Origin: Arachnia propionica | GTDB lineage: Bacteria; Actinomycetota; Actinomycetes; Propionibacteriales; Propionibacteriaceae | Length of the DNA stretch: 64,000 nt | Direction of reading: 5' to 3' | Assembly (NCBI RefSeq): GCF_003932785.1 | Contig: NZ_RQYT01000005.1 | Coordinates: forward strand, 81,654-145,653 | Part shown: one piece after another, positions 26,516 to 37,600 of the stretch | Layout: each line of letters starts with the position of its first letter | Numbering within the stretch: the stretch's first letter is position 1 | The notes under the pieces: generated by a model | The model's input: the letters and a program-made list of their open reading frames with translations, nothing else | The model's database searches: none | What the model was told of the DNA's origin: nothing | Position numbers and translations under genes: made by a program

Positions 26516-27114
26516 AGGTGCTGCTCGCCGACGATCAGGTGCTGGTCCTGGAGGGGCTGGGCGCCCTGTTGGAGCTCGAGCCCGACATCGAGATCGTGGC
26601 CAAGGTCACCCGGGGCGACGAGGTCGTCCCCACGGCCCGGGCGGCAGGGGCCGAGGTGTGCCTGCTGGACATCCAGATGCCCGGGATGGACGGGATCGAG
26701 GCGGCGGCCCGGATCCGTGAGGAGCTGCCCGGGGTGCGCACCATCATCGTCACGACCTTCGACCGACCCGGATACCTGCGCAGGGCACTCGACGCGGGCG
26801 TCATCGGTTTCGTCGTCAAGACCACTCCCGCCCGGACCCTGGCGGAGGCGGTCCGACGCGCCCAGCAGGGGCTGCGGACCGTGGATCCGGCACTGGCCAA
26901 CGACCTCCTGTTCGCCGGACCCAACCCGCTGACCGAGCGAGAACAGGACGTGCTGAGGCTCGCCCGGACGGGGGAACCCATCGCGCAGCTCGCGGCCCGG
27001 CTGCATCTCTCCCAGGGGACGGTGCGCAACCATCTCTCCAGCGCCATCGGCAAGACGGGAACCTCCAATCGGGTCGAGGCGGCCCGGGTGGCCCTGGAAC
27101 GCGGATGGCTGTGA
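26509..27114 (+). CDS. LuxR/NarL-family response regulator
   Basis: 201 residues from GTG 26509 or GTG 26512, overlapping the kinase stop. The receiver domain begins KVLLADDQVLVLEG with the acidic pair and has the phosphoacceptor in EVCLLDIQMPGMDG (about residue 54) and Thr/Lys switch positions TTFDR and VVKTT. The LuxR helix-turn-helix near residues 140-195 reads LTEREQDVLRLARTGEPIAQ and LSQGTVRNHLSSAIGKTGTS. It pairs with the kinase immediately upstream. The likely target is the exporter promoter. Confidence 0.93.
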   Translation: MVKVLLADDQVLVLEGLGALLELEPDIEIVAKVTRGDEVVPTARAAGAEVCLLDIQMPGMDGIEAAARIREELPGVRTIIVTTFDRPGYLRRALDAGVIGFVVKTTPARTLAEAVRRAQQGLRTVDPALANDLLFAGPNPLTEREQDVLRLARTGEPIAQLAARLHLSQGTVRNHLSSAIGKTGTSNRVEAARVALERGWL

Positions 27115-27197
27115 GCGGCACCGGGAGCGGGATCCGGATCGCCGTCGGTGCCCCCGCCCTTGACGCAGGTTTCGCGCCAGGGCCTAGACTGCGCCGC

Positions 27198-29027
27198 ATG
27201 GCCGGGAGGATCCACGAGGAGGACATCGCCCTGGTCCGGGAGCGGGCCAGGATCGACGATGTCGTGAGGGACTACGTCGCGCTGCGACCCGCCGGTGGCG
27301 GTTCCTTCAAGGGGCTGTGCCCTTTCCACGACGAGAAGACCCCGAGTTTCACCGTCTCCCCGGCCCGGGGCTTCTACCACTGTTTCGGATGTGGCGAGGG
27401 CGGGGACGTCATCTCCTTCCTGCAGCGACAGCAGAACCTCGGTTTCGTGGAGGCGGTCCAGGTTCTCGCGGACCGGTTCGGGGTGACCCTACGCACCGTC
27501 GACGACGGGCAGGGGCCGGGTCAGCCCGCCGGACTCAGGAAACGGGTGCTCGAGGCCAATGAGGCCGCCTGCCAGTTCTTCGCCACCCAGCTCGGCACCC
27601 CGGATGCGCTCGTCGCCCGGCAGTTCCTGGACCAGCGAGGCTTCAACCGGGACCATGCGGGGCACTTCTCGCTGGGCTACGCGCCACGTGGGGGATTCGT
27701 GCTCCGCAACCACCTGAGGGGCGAGGGATTCGACGACGAGACCCTCAAGGCCGCGGGACTCATCCGGGACGGGGGACGTGACTTCTTCGTCGGCCGACTG
27801 CTGTGGCCGATTCGGGACTCGGCCAGCGCCGTGCTCGGCTTCGGCGCCCGACGCATCCACGACGACGACCGGCTTCCCGCCAAGTACATCAACACCCCCG
27901 AGACCCCGGTCTACAAGAAGTCTCAGGTGCTCTACGGGCTCGACCTCGCCAGGCAGGCGATCGGCAAACGTGCCCAGGCCGTCGTCGTCGAGGGATACAC
28001 CGATGTCATGGCCGCCCACATCTCCGGCGTCGACACGGCGGTCGCCTCGTGCGGTACGGCCTTCGGCGATGACCATGCGCGGCGGTTGCAGCGGCTTCTC
28101 GGTACCCACGACGGGTTGCATGGGGAGGTGGTGTTCACCTTCGACGGCGACGAGGCGGGGCAGAAGGCTGCCCTCAAGGTGTTCCAGGGGGACCAGAACT
28201 TCATCGCCCAGACCTATGTGGCGGTCGAGCCCTCCGGCCTCGATCCCTGCGACCTGTGGCTGCGGGACGGGGAGGCGGCCGTACGGGAACTGGTGGGACG
28301 GCGGATCCCGCTGTACCGGTTCGTTATGACGAACGTGCTCAAGGGGTACGACCTCGAGCGGGCCGAGGGGAGGCTCGGTGCGCTCCGGGATGCGGGAAAG
28401 CTGTTGGGTTCCATCAGGGATCGGTCGCTGGTGGGGGAGTACCTCCGCGAGCTGGCCTCGATGCTGGGCATGGACCTGGAGGAGGTGCGCCGGGAGGTCG
28501 GCGGTCGCGGTCAGCGTCACGCCCGCCCCGCCCGAACCGCGGCCGGCCCGACCGGCCCGGAGGGGTGGCCGGATCCCGCGGACCCGCGTCTGCAGCTGGA
28601 ACGCGACACCATCAAGCTGCTCCTGCAGCGTCCCTTCACGTTCGACGCCTCGTGGAACTCCCTGCGGCAGGATGAGTTCAGCCATCCCGCCTACGCCGCC
28701 CTGTTCGGCATCGTCGCCCCGCACGAACCCTCCGAGACCTGGGCGACGGAGCTCGTCGAGGCAGCCCCGACCCCTGAGCTGGCCTCGCTGATGCGGATGC
28801 TCTTCGTGGAGCCGCTGCTGCGTGAGGAGCCGGATGAGGAGTACGTCCTCGAACACACCGACCGCATGCACATCGTCGACCTGGCACGACGCATCTCCGA
28901 GCTCAAGTCGAGGCTGCAACGGACCGATCCGCTGAAGTACCCGGAGGAGCACGAGGCCATGTTCACCGAACTCACCAGGATGGAGATGCAGCGCCGACAT
29001 CTCCTCGAGCGGACCCGTCGGGACTGA
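27198..29027 (+). CDS. dnaG: DNA primase
   Basis: 609 residues from ATG 27198 (MAGRIHEEDIALVRERARID); upstream in-frame codons overlap the regulator gene. It makes RNA primers at replication forks. Seen: CHC2 zinc finger GLCPFHDEKTPSFTVSPARG with YHCFGCGEGGD (C-x2-H...C-x2-C), then the catalytic Toprim core VVVEGYTDVMAAHISGVD with EGYTDVM, FTFDGDEAGQKAALK, and DPCDLWLRDG. The C-terminal third is the helicase-binding domain. The gap before the sigma-factor gene (29028-29082) holds no gene. Confidence 0.96.
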   Translation: MAGRIHEEDIALVRERARIDDVVRDYVALRPAGGGSFKGLCPFHDEKTPSFTVSPARGFYHCFGCGEGGDVISFLQRQQNLGFVEAVQVLADRFGVTLRTVDDGQGPGQPAGLRKRVLEANEAACQFFATQLGTPDALVARQFLDQRGFNRDHAGHFSLGYAPRGGFVLRNHLRGEGFDDETLKAAGLIRDGGRDFFVGRLLWPIRDSASAVLGFGARRIHDDDRLPAKYINTPETPVYKKSQVLYGLDLARQAIGKRAQAVVVEGYTDVMAAHISGVDTAVASCGTAFGDDHARRLQRLLGTHDGLHGEVVFTFDGDEAGQKAALKVFQGDQNFIAQTYVAVEPSGLDPCDLWLRDGEAAVRELVGRRIPLYRFVMTNVLKGYDLERAEGRLGALRDAGKLLGSIRDRSLVGEYLRELASMLGMDLEEVRREVGGRGQRHARPARTAAGPTGPEGWPDPADPRLQLERDTIKLLLQRPFTFDASWNSLRQDEFSHPAYAALFGIVAPHEPSETWATELVEAAPTPELASLMRMLFVEPLLREEPDEEYVLEHTDRMHIVDLARRISELKSRLQRTDPLKYPEEHEAMFTELTRMEMQRRHLLERTRRD

Positions 29028-29082
29028 GAAGCCGCGGGTTCTGGTGACGGGCAGCTGAACCCACCCCGGCGAGCGTGGGGGA

Positions 29083-29817
29083 TCAGGCCGCGTGCGGGAT
29101 GCCCGGGAGGCGACACCGTTCGCCCTCGAGCATGTCCCGCATCGTGGCGAGGCCGTTCTCCTCGAGACGTCGGATGGTGGAGGGGGATACGCCCAATTGC
29201 TGGGACAACGCTGAACGGGTCAACGGGGCCCTTCCGGTCCCGATCCCGTACCGCATCCGGAGCACCCACCCGGCACGCCCCAGTAGGTCGAGCACGTCCC
29301 ATGAGACGCGTTCCACCTGCTCCAGGCCACCCTCGACCGCCACGTGGCCCTCGGGGAGTACATCGAGTGGTGTCCAGAGGACCCTGACCCTCGAACCGTC
29401 CCTCAGCCTGGCGACATCCCGCGAGACACTGGTCAGCCGGGCCCTTCGTCGCACTGCCCGTGTGACATAGCGGTGGACGAGCGTGCTGAACCGGGTGCCC
29501 CGGGCGTGGTCGAAACGCTCCATGGCTTCGCCAAGGGCGAGACAGCCCTCCTGGAACAGGTCGTCAAGCTCTGCCCGCCACCTGCGGGCCTCCGTGGAGG
29601 CCAGCTTCATCACCAGCCGCAGATTCACGGAGAACAGCCGCCGTCGGGCCTGCATTCCCGCCTCGACCGCGGCCTGCAGCTCCTCGCGGTTCCAACGTCC
29701 CGGGTTCCCGGACAGCAGATGTGAGGCGTAGGTCGCCGCTTCGAGGCACCGGAACAGGGCGACCTCCTCCTCGGGATCCAGCAGATCCTGCGCGAATGTC
29801 GTGTGTTTGATGTCCAT
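29083..29817 (-). CDS. Sigma-70 family RNA polymerase sigma factor
   Basis: 244 residues from ATG 29817 (MDIKHTTFAQDLLDPEEEVA); a GTG at 29877 extends it by 20 residues but that stretch carries the direct repeats. Region 2 is clear: RRRLFSVNLRLVMKLASTEA, then LDDLFQEGCLALGEAMERFD and HARGTRFSTLVHRYVTRAVR. Region 4 near the C-terminus reads LTRSALSQQLGVSPSTIRRL. It looks like a compact group 3/4-like factor without region 1.1. It is convergent with dnaG; its target genes are unknown. No anti-sigma gene is adjacent. Confidence 0.85.
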   Translation of the reverse strand: MDIKHTTFAQDLLDPEEEVALFRCLEAATYASHLLSGNPGRWNREELQAAVEAGMQARRRLFSVNLRLVMKLASTEARRWRAELDDLFQEGCLALGEAMERFDHARGTRFSTLVHRYVTRAVRRRARLTSVSRDVARLRDGSRVRVLWTPLDVLPEGHVAVEGGLEQVERVSWDVLDLLGRAGWVLRMRYGIGTGRAPLTRSALSQQLGVSPSTIRRLEENGLATMRDMLEGERCRLPGIPHAA

Positions 29818-29869
29818 GACGGGAGGTTCGCAGCCCTCGAGACCGTCGGACAGGTCAGTGGGGACAACC

Positions 29870-29901
29870 GACAACACCTGCCCCTACATTGACAACACCT
29901 G
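29870..29901. repeat. Two 11-bp direct repeats, 21 bp apart, upstream of the sigma-factor gene
   Basis: GACAACACCTG occurs at 29870-29880 and again at 29891-29901, centre-to-centre 21 bases (two DNA turns). A degenerate copy is visible near 29914. The spot lies between the minus-strand sigma gene and the plus-strand unknown gene. This looks like a tandem operator. A TTGACA at 29890-29895 may be the -35 of the plus-strand gene, but no convincing -10 follows. Confidence 0.55.
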
Positions 29902-29940
29902 GGCTGCCGTTGGAGACATCTGGACGGCACAATGGGGCCC

Positions 29941-30432
29941 ATGTCCAGGAAAATGCTCCCCGAGGAGCTCCGAGCAGATCTCCGTGCCCTCATCGGTGAT
30001 GAGCCCCACATTCTCGCCCTCGCCCAGGGGGATGACGGATGCTGGGTGGTTGCCGGTGTGGACGAGCTCGGTGTCTTCAAGGATGGTGCCTGGGAGATCT
30101 GGCCATGGGAGAAGGTGCTGGGGGGCGGCTGGCGCAAGGAACCACCGGCTCTGCACTGGTTCACCATCGACGACACCAGGGAATGTCGGCTGGAGACCCC
30201 CGGGGAACTCCCCATCGTGTTCCGGGAGCGGGTGCAGGCCTCCACAGTCATGAGCGCCAGCCATGACGTGACGGGAGGGACGGTCACCCTGACGGCCCGA
30301 CGAGCACCTCGCGGTTCCGGTGCCGTGGAGTGGCTGGCAAGTGTCAGCGGTGGTGCCAGCCTGGATGATCCTGACACCGCGGCCCTCGTCGTCGCCGAGA
30401 CGGATCGACTGCGCGAGGAGTACGGGCTGTGA
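29941..30432 (+). CDS. Conserved-looking hypothetical protein (163 aa)
   Basis: Reads MSRKMLPEELRADLRALIGD from ATG 29941; an in-frame ATG at 29932 is an alternative. Sequence has regular strand/turn segments (HILALAQGDDGCWVVAGVDE, WEIWPWEKVLGGGWRKEPPA, LHWFTIDDTRE) and a C-terminal ETDRLREEYGL helix. It is soluble, no signal peptide or membrane helix. I do not recognise the family. The divergent partner is the sigma factor; downstream, 38 bases on, lies the phosphatase gene. Confidence 0.75.
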   Translation: MSRKMLPEELRADLRALIGDEPHILALAQGDDGCWVVAGVDELGVFKDGAWEIWPWEKVLGGGWRKEPPALHWFTIDDTRECRLETPGELPIVFRERVQASTVMSASHDVTGGTVTLTARRAPRGSGAVEWLASVSGGASLDDPDTAALVVAETDRLREEYGL

Positions 30433-30470
30433 GGATGCACCCCGGGTGGACGAGGCGATAGCGTCGTGGT

Positions 30471-31196
30471 GTGGACCTGATCTTCATTCGGCATGCTGAA
30501 TCGACCAACAACCGCAACTGGGAGCTGAACCGGGACGAGAGCGACAGGGTTCCTGATCCGGGACTGACGGATCTGGGCCGGGCCCAGGCCGAGGCCCTGG
30601 CGGAGTGGTTTCCGGGATTCGCGCCCCGGCCGACCCACATCTTCGTCTCCCCCTTCATGCGGACCCTCCTCACGGCGGTCCCCTTGGTGGATCGTCTCGA
30701 CGTCACGGCGGAGGTCCGTCCCGATCTCATGGAGCGCAGCGGTCCCTTCGTCGGCCCGATCATGGACCACGTCGCGCACCCCGGTTCGCCCCGGTCCGTG
30801 CTGGAGGCCGTGTCGCCGCGGTTCCTGCTGCCCGAGTCGATCACGGAGGAGGGTTGGTGGCAGGGTCCCTTCGAGACCCGCGACCGTGCCATCGACAGGG
30901 CGAGGGCACTCGCAGAGTGGTTGCGCACGGCCTTCGAACCGGAGGACTGCGTCGTGCTCATCAGCCACGGCGCGATCGGATCCCTGCTCGCCACCGCGAT
31001 GTTCTGTCCCGGGGAACTGCGTCGCGACTCCTCCCAGATCAGGGGGGAGACCACGAGCTGGTTCGCGCTGGACAACACCTCGGTCTCCTGGTTGCGGACC
31101 CATCCCGGTGGTGACACGGAGATGCGGGCGTTCAACCGCGTCGATCACCTCGTGCACGCGGGTCTTCACAGCGCAACGATGGCCCAACCGAGCTGA
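30471..31196 (+). CDS. Histidine phosphatase family protein
   Basis: 241 residues from GTG 30471. The catalytic motif is RHA in DLIFIRHAESTNNRNWELNR (RHG is replaced by RHA), and the second His is in VVLISHGAIGSLLATAMFCP. A region FVSPFMRTLLTAVPLVDRLD carries the conserved Arg. The length, with the FDHMxxP-like insert of residues 110-140, is typical of the PhoE/PGAM-like branch. Soluble, phosphate-ester substrate unknown. It is followed by the tRNA-Asn gene. Confidence 0.88.
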   Translation: MDLIFIRHAESTNNRNWELNRDESDRVPDPGLTDLGRAQAEALAEWFPGFAPRPTHIFVSPFMRTLLTAVPLVDRLDVTAEVRPDLMERSGPFVGPIMDHVAHPGSPRSVLEAVSPRFLLPESITEEGWWQGPFETRDRAIDRARALAEWLRTAFEPEDCVVLISHGAIGSLLATAMFCPGELRRDSSQIRGETTSWFALDNTSVSWLRTHPGGDTEMRAFNRVDHLVHAGLHSATMAQPS

Positions 31197-31208
31197 TGGC
31201 AGCCCGGT

Positions 31209-31238
31209 TTGGTGGTGGCGACCGGCAGCTGGTAGAGT
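31209..31238 (+). promoter_or_regulatory. Promoter of tRNA-Asn
   Basis: TTGGTG at 31209-31214 and TAGAGT at 31233-31238 are spaced 18 bases and lie 30 bases before the tRNA, a good match to a housekeeping sigma promoter. Confidence 0.55.
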
Positions 31239-31267
31239 TTCTCCTCGCGTGGCCGTGAGGTCACCAA

Positions 31268-31343
31268 TCCCTGGTAGCTCAATTGGCAGAGCATTCGACT
31301 GTTAATCGAAGGGTTACTGGTTCGAGTCCAGTCCGGGGAGCCA
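31268..31343 (+). tRNA. tRNA-Asn (GUU)
   Basis: A 76-base cloverleaf with an encoded CCA end. Acceptor TCCCTGG pairs with CCGGGGA; D-loop TAGCTCAATTGGCAGAGCA; anticodon loop CTGTTAA with GTT (Asn) in the middle; T-arm GGTTCGAGTCC. The terminator at 31352 follows it directly. Confidence 0.96.
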
Positions 31344-31351
31344 CATCGAAG

Positions 31352-31377
31352 CCGCCCTCTTCAGAGGGCGGTTTTTT
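31352..31377 (+). terminator. Rho-independent terminator after tRNA-Asn
   Basis: CCGCCCTC (31352-31359), loop TTCA, GAGGGCGG (31364-31371) and six T. A perfect 8-base stem with U-run, nine bases after the tRNA. Confidence 0.95.
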
Positions 31378-31464
31378 CATGCCTGGGTGAGGTCACCCTC
31401 AAGTGGGGCTCAACCTTCGTTCGTCCAGAACTTGCCCCGCTCAGTGCCTGTGTCTACCATGCGG

Positions 31465-31499
31465 TTGACTACCAATAACAGGTCATCTAACTTTCGTCA
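31465..31499 (+). promoter_or_regulatory. Promoter of the giant surface-protein gene with shared element
   Basis: TTGACT (31465-31470), 17 bases, then TAACTT (31488-31493). Inside and beyond it, ACAGGT-N4-TAACTTTCGTCA (31478-31499) is identical to the element in front of the roadblock operon at 47136-47157. The start codon is 112 bases further on. The rest of the 31378-31611 gap shows nothing else I can name. Confidence 0.65.
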
Positions 31500-31611
31500 A
31501 TAGTATTTTTGGATGACAGGTCGGGATGGGGGTCTGTCGACGTCCCATGCCCGCCACAGCTGCCCGTGGTCGTTGGGGACGACATTCATGGGTGAAAGGG
31601 GAAGAAGGACT

Positions 31612-34600
31612 GTGGCCTCGATGAACAAGAGGGCGTGCGGCAAGGTGCTCGCGGCGGGGATCGTCGCTGCCCTGTCCGCCACGCTGTTCCCGGTGACGGC
31701 GCACGCCGCGCCGCAGGTGGGGATGACGATGACCGTTTCCCAGGACGGTACACCCGACTGGGATGGTGACAGCGACCCGGGAAACGACTCCGCTCCGAGT
31801 AATGGGATCGTACGTGTCAATGACACCGTCACCTACCGGATGCAGTACAACGTCAACGACACCGCCGGGGGAGGGGTGGCGGTCGACAACGTGACGATCA
31901 AGCTGAAACTTCCCAAGGGCTTGTTCATCGAAGCACTTCCTGGGGTGTGTTCCGGGCGTGGCTCACAGTTGACCCCGACCTCGATGCCGAGCCCATCCCT
32001 GCCGCTCACCGCGAATTCCGTCAATGAACTTCCTGAGCAGGAACTCGTCTGCAATGTTGGGTCCAAGACCAACGCCTCGGACTCCCTCTCCCTCAGCGCC
32101 AAGGTGAGCAACCTGGTGCACAACGGCCAGCAACTCGCCCCGATCTCCGCAGAGATCACCGCAGACGGGGCCACGCCGGTCCAAGCTCCTGACCTGCCGA
32201 AGGTCACTGCATCCTCGCGTCTCAAGTGGGACATCTCCAAGAACAGTGTCGCCTTGGTGGAAAACCTCGGCTACATCTACGGTCCCACCAACGACGCCTG
32301 TCCGTGGGCACCGACCAAGGTCTGCAAGCTGACGGCCTACACGGCCCTGCTCTCGGCACCTGCGGGTGGCAAGGGAGCGATGCCCGCCATCGGCGACATC
32401 ACCTTCACCGATGACCTGTCGCCCCGCGCCATGTATCCGGGGCTTCAGGAGGAGCAGTACCAGAGGATGGAGGCCGACCTCGAGCGTTACGGTTCCCGGA
32501 TCTACCCCTTCGACTCGTACTACTCGGCACCGGCCCCGAAGATCGGGGTCCGCGGTTCCACGGCGGTCAACGCCGTTCGTGACTCGGGCACCGTCGCGAT
32601 CAACCAGGAGAGCCCTGGAAAGCCGGCGAAGTTCGTCGTGAAGAACGCCGACACCTCGCTCATCACCTACCCGTCCCAGGTGGTTCTGCCTGCCAAGCAG
32701 GCCATCCCGGGCACCAACGCCTACGCGTTCGTCACCTCCTTCACCGTCTACACCCCGATCGAGACCATCAGGGACTTCGGGACCCAGTCCGGAACCACGT
32801 GGACCCTTGCGACACGCAACGCTTACACCGAGCTCGACATCAAGGGTTTCGAACCTGCCCGCGATGTCCAGACCATCGCGGATCAGCCGGCCTTCAACGA
32901 CTACCGAGCCACCACGCCGAACATCTCCATCGGCAATGGCTTCTCCAAGTTCTTCACCGGGGTGCCGGGAGAGCCCATGAACACCCCAGCAGCTGAGTTC
33001 TCCAAGGGGGATTCCGCACTCGGCAGCGGGCTTCCGGGCAACACGACACTCCGCTCCGGCACCTCCACCGTCGCCCCTGATCAGAAGGTGCAGTCCCAGA
33101 TGCTCATCGTCGCGTCGAACCCCGCACTGCCGGGGAAGGTCAGCGCCGTGATGTGTGATTCCTGGGACAACACTCGACTCCACCTCGAGGCCAGGGACGT
33201 GCCCCGGTCCACGGACCCGGGTACCGGACTGCAACAGGTGCCCTCGAACGGCGCTCCCGTGTGGATCTCGGGATACAGCAATGTCCTTCGCGGAAACGTC
33301 ACGACCTATGCACGTGAGGCCTCCGAGGTGCCTGCGTACAAGGTCCAGTACTCCGCCACCCCGGGTGGGCCGAGCGCGGCATCCGAGTGCGGCGAGGCCG
33401 CGGGCCCGTGGTACGACACGCCCGAGGAGGTCCCGGGCAACGACGAGGCGAAGAAGGCCCAGAAGATCTACACCGGTGTCGGCAGGGTCCGGGTTCACCT
33501 GGTCATTCCGGAGCCGGTGAGCAATGACTCACTTCTCGGCAGCGGAATCCGTCTGATCGTCGCCACCAGCCTGCGAGTGGCGGTCAATGACCTCCCGTCC
33601 GGGGACATCCTGCCGAACTACGCCTCGGTCAAGCGGGTGAACTTCGAGGAACTGTCCATGGAACAGGTGCTCAATCACGCTGATCGATGGGGCCGCAGCT
33701 TCTACGACAAGGAGACCCATCGGGGACAGTACGGCGACCGTGTCATCAAGTCGTTGTCCCAGGTGCGTGTGACCAAGCAGGTGCGTCGCGGCACCTCGGG
33801 AGAGTTCAGCAAGACCCCGCCCCAGGTGACCGGTAGCAGCACCGAGAACGAGGCGAACATCGTGCAGTGGCGGCTGAAGCCGTCACTGACCTCTCCGGCT
33901 GCTGCTCCCGGCCTCACCCAGGAGGTCTGGGTGGAGGACTGCCTGCCCGCAGGATTCCACTTCGCGGATGCTTCCTTGCCGCCCGCCCTCGTCGTCGAGG
34001 GGTCGACCCCGGGTGACTCCAAGCTCTCCGGGGGCAAGCAGTGCGGTCCAGGAGCCACCTACCTCCGCTGGGTGTTGCCGGCACAGGCCGTCAACGCCGA
34101 CATCCCCGAGATCATCGTGACCTCTGAGGTGTCCCCCGCCGTCAAGGACGGGGTGTACCAGAACACCGTGCAGGTGTGGGCCGACGGGGACAACTCCTTG
34201 GCGACCCTGCGTCAGGATTCGGCTGAGGCGAAGGTCACCAACATCGCTGGCATCAAGCTGGAGAAACTGGCCCTCACCCCTGTGGTGCAGGCCAATCGTT
34301 CCGGTCAGACCACCGACGAGGTGAACCGGTGGCGGATGCGCATGACCAACACGCTTCCCAGCCCGGATGACCGGGCCATCTCCGACCCAGTGTTCATCGA
34401 TGTCCTGCCTCGCCATGGGCTGGGACAGAGCTCCTTCAACGGCACCTTCTCGTTCGTCGGGGCCACGGTCACGAAGTACACCATGGGGGCCCAGGGCGAG
34501 GGCGACCCCGGGCAGGTGAAGATCCACTACACCGCATCCCCCGATGTGGCCATGGACCCGAACGACCCCTCCAACGGGGCCGATGGTGGCACCACGTGGT

Positions 34601-37600
34601 GTGACGCTCCGGCTGGCGGACAGGTGGTCAGCGGGACCGGGACCTGTCCGGCGGTGGCCTCGGAGGTGACCGGGTTGCGTGTGACCAAGCCGGGTGCGTT
34701 CCCCGCCGACCATGTCATCGAGGTGGAACTGTCCATGAAGGGCGTCGACAACGCGGAGGGCGATGTCTATTCCAACGTCACCTTCGGTCGCGCCACCGGC
34801 CTGGCCCTCCCGGTCGGACCGATCACCCGCAATGAACGGGTCATCGGTTCCACCGTCGGCGACCACGCCTGGTTCGACATGAACGAGGATGGCCTGCAGG
34901 ATGCCGGGGAGCCGGCAGCCTCTGGACTCCGGGTGACCCTCACCGGCAAGGATGACCTCGGAAACGACGTCAACCTCTCCACCACCACGGGTGATGACGG
35001 CCGTTATGAGTTCGCCAACCTCCGTGCGGCAGGTCCCGATGGCTATGTCGTGACCTTCGAGAAGCCCGATGGGGCGACCTTCACCACCAAGCAGGCCGGG
35101 TCCGACACCACCGTCGACTCCAATGTGAACCCCGATGGGGTTGCCGATGCGATCAGACTGGGGGTGAATCAGGATGATCCGAGCGTTGACGCGGGCTACG
35201 TTCTCAAGGGCGGATTGCAGGTGAAGAAGATCGTCTCGGGTGTCGGGGTCGAGGCCTTCGCCCCCCAGGATGAGTACACCTTCAACGTCACCTGCAGCGT
35301 GGGTGGCAATCAGGTCGTCAACCGAGACGTCACGGTTGCCTACCAGGCTGGTCAGACCGAGTTCACCAGTGAGGAGATCGGGGACCTCCCGGTCGGTGCC
35401 GAGTGTGTGGTGACCGAGACCGCTGCGGGTGACGCGGACCCGACCGGGACCGCGCCCACCAGGAACGTGACGATGACCTGGAACAAGGACACGAAGACGG
35501 CTTCCGCCCTCGCCGATGTCACGAACTACTACTCGGCCGGGCAGCTGTCGGTGACGAAGGTCCTCGACGGCGACGCCGCTGCGGTCGCGGAGGCAGGCGC
35601 AAAGCAGTTCACCGTCCACGTCACCTGTGTCAAGGGTGACGAAGCGGCCACCGCCGCCGTGGTCGCCGAGGGTGATGTCGTCATCACCGGTGCCGGGACC
35701 GAGGTGCTGAAGGACCCGCAGGGTCTTCCGGTCAAGCTCCCGCTCGGGGCCCGGTGCTTCGGCGTCGAGACCGGTACCGGTGGCGCGGTGACCTCCGTCG
35801 TGGACCACACGGATTTCAACTCCGCCGTCCAGGTGACGGGTGGTACCCCGGATGCCCCGGTCGAGATCGGACTCACCGCGACCAACACCTTCAAGGACCC
35901 CAGGGTCTCGATCACGAAGGCCGTCAAGGATGCCGTCCAGCAGGATGGTGACCAGGCCCGGATCAGCTACGACATCGTGGTGAGCAACGACGGTGAGGTG
36001 CCCACCACCTACACCCTCGATGACACCTTCGCCTTCGGCGAGGGGATCGAGGTCCAGCAGGTGGCCCCTGTCGTCGCGGCCCCCGGCACGATCACCCCGT
36101 CGGCCGAGTTCAACGGCCGTGACAAGGCCAACCTCGTCACGGATCAGGCGATCGGTGTCGGCGATCGGCACACCTACACGGTGACGGTGCTCACCCGGGT
36201 GCCCGCAACGATGACGGAGACGGCCACGGACTGCACCCTCGACCAGGGGGAGAACGGTACGGGTCTGCGCAACAACGCCGCGCTCACCCATCGGGGGACG
36301 CAGCAGAATGCCGAGGCATGTGCGGCCGTGCAGTTGCCCAGGCTCGAACTGACCAAGACCCATCGGGACTTCGTCCAGAACGGCGAGAAGGTGGAGATCG
36401 TCTACGACGTGAAGGTCACCAACCCCGGTGCCGTCAACACCACGTACTCCCTGACCGACACCCTGAAGTTCGGTGACGGGATCACGGTGGAAACCGCCAG
36501 GGTCGAGGCCGTCGATCCGGTCCGGATCGTGCCACTCGGCACCGATTTCGCCGGCGCCACTTCCCTCAAGCTCACCGAGGATCAGGCGATCAAGGCCGGC
36601 GAGAGCCACACCTTCACCATTCGGGTGACGGGAACCGTCGCCGAGACGATCACGGCTCAGGCGAAGGACTGCCAGGTCGATGGCGGTGAGAACGGCTCCG
36701 GGCTGCTCAACGAGGCCGATGTCACCTGGCCGGGCGGGCCGCTCAACGCCAACGCCTGCGAGCAGGTCAAGGTTCCCGGCAAGCCGAGGGTCGCCAAGGA
36801 GGTCAAGGAGTTCGAGCAGCAGGGGGCCGACGCCACCATCACCTATGAGGTGAAGGTGACCAACCCCAGCGAGATCGACGCCACCTACAGCCTCAACGAC
36901 GAGTTGAAGTTCGGTGAGGGTGTGGCCATCGCTGAGGTGGCCGCCGTCACCGCCACGCCGGACACACTCGTCCCCGCCGCCGACTTCAACGGCGTCGACA
37001 GGACGAACCTGGTGACCAACCAGACCATCGAGGCAGGCGCAAGCCACGTCTTCACGGTCAAGGTGAAGGCCAGCGTGGCCGCAGCCATCGTGGCTGAGGC
37101 CCAGGACTGTGAACTCGGAGCGGCCGAGGCCGGGACGGGTCTGCTCAACCGGGCGACCATGACCACCGGCGGTGAGGCCACCGAGGTCACCGCCTGCGAG
37201 GCCGTCCGGAGGCCGGGCAAGCCGCTCGTGACGAAGGCGGTGAAGGAGTTCGTCCAGCAGGGTGAGGAGGCCGACATCAGCTACGAGGTGAAGGTGACCA
37301 ACCCCAGCGAGTTCGACAGCACCTACACGCTGGTCGACGAGCTGAAGTTCGGCGAGGGCGTGACCGTGGTGCCCGGCTCGGTGACGGTTGCCGTCGATCC
37401 CGCAGCGGTGGTTGCCGATGCCGCCTTTGACGGCGTGGCGAGCACCACGCTGGTCACCGACCAGCCGCTGGCCGCCGGTGCCACCCACACCTACACCGTC
37501 AAGGCAAGGGCTACCGTGGCGACCACCATCACCGCGGAGGCCAAGAACTGCGAGCTCCAGGGCGCCGAGGCGGGGACGGGTCTGCTCAACCAGGCCACCA

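Noticed and set aside
29890..29920. A housekeeping promoter with TTGACA for the 29941 gene.
   Set aside because: No acceptable -10 lies 16-18 bases after it, so it is mentioned only as part of the direct-repeat region.
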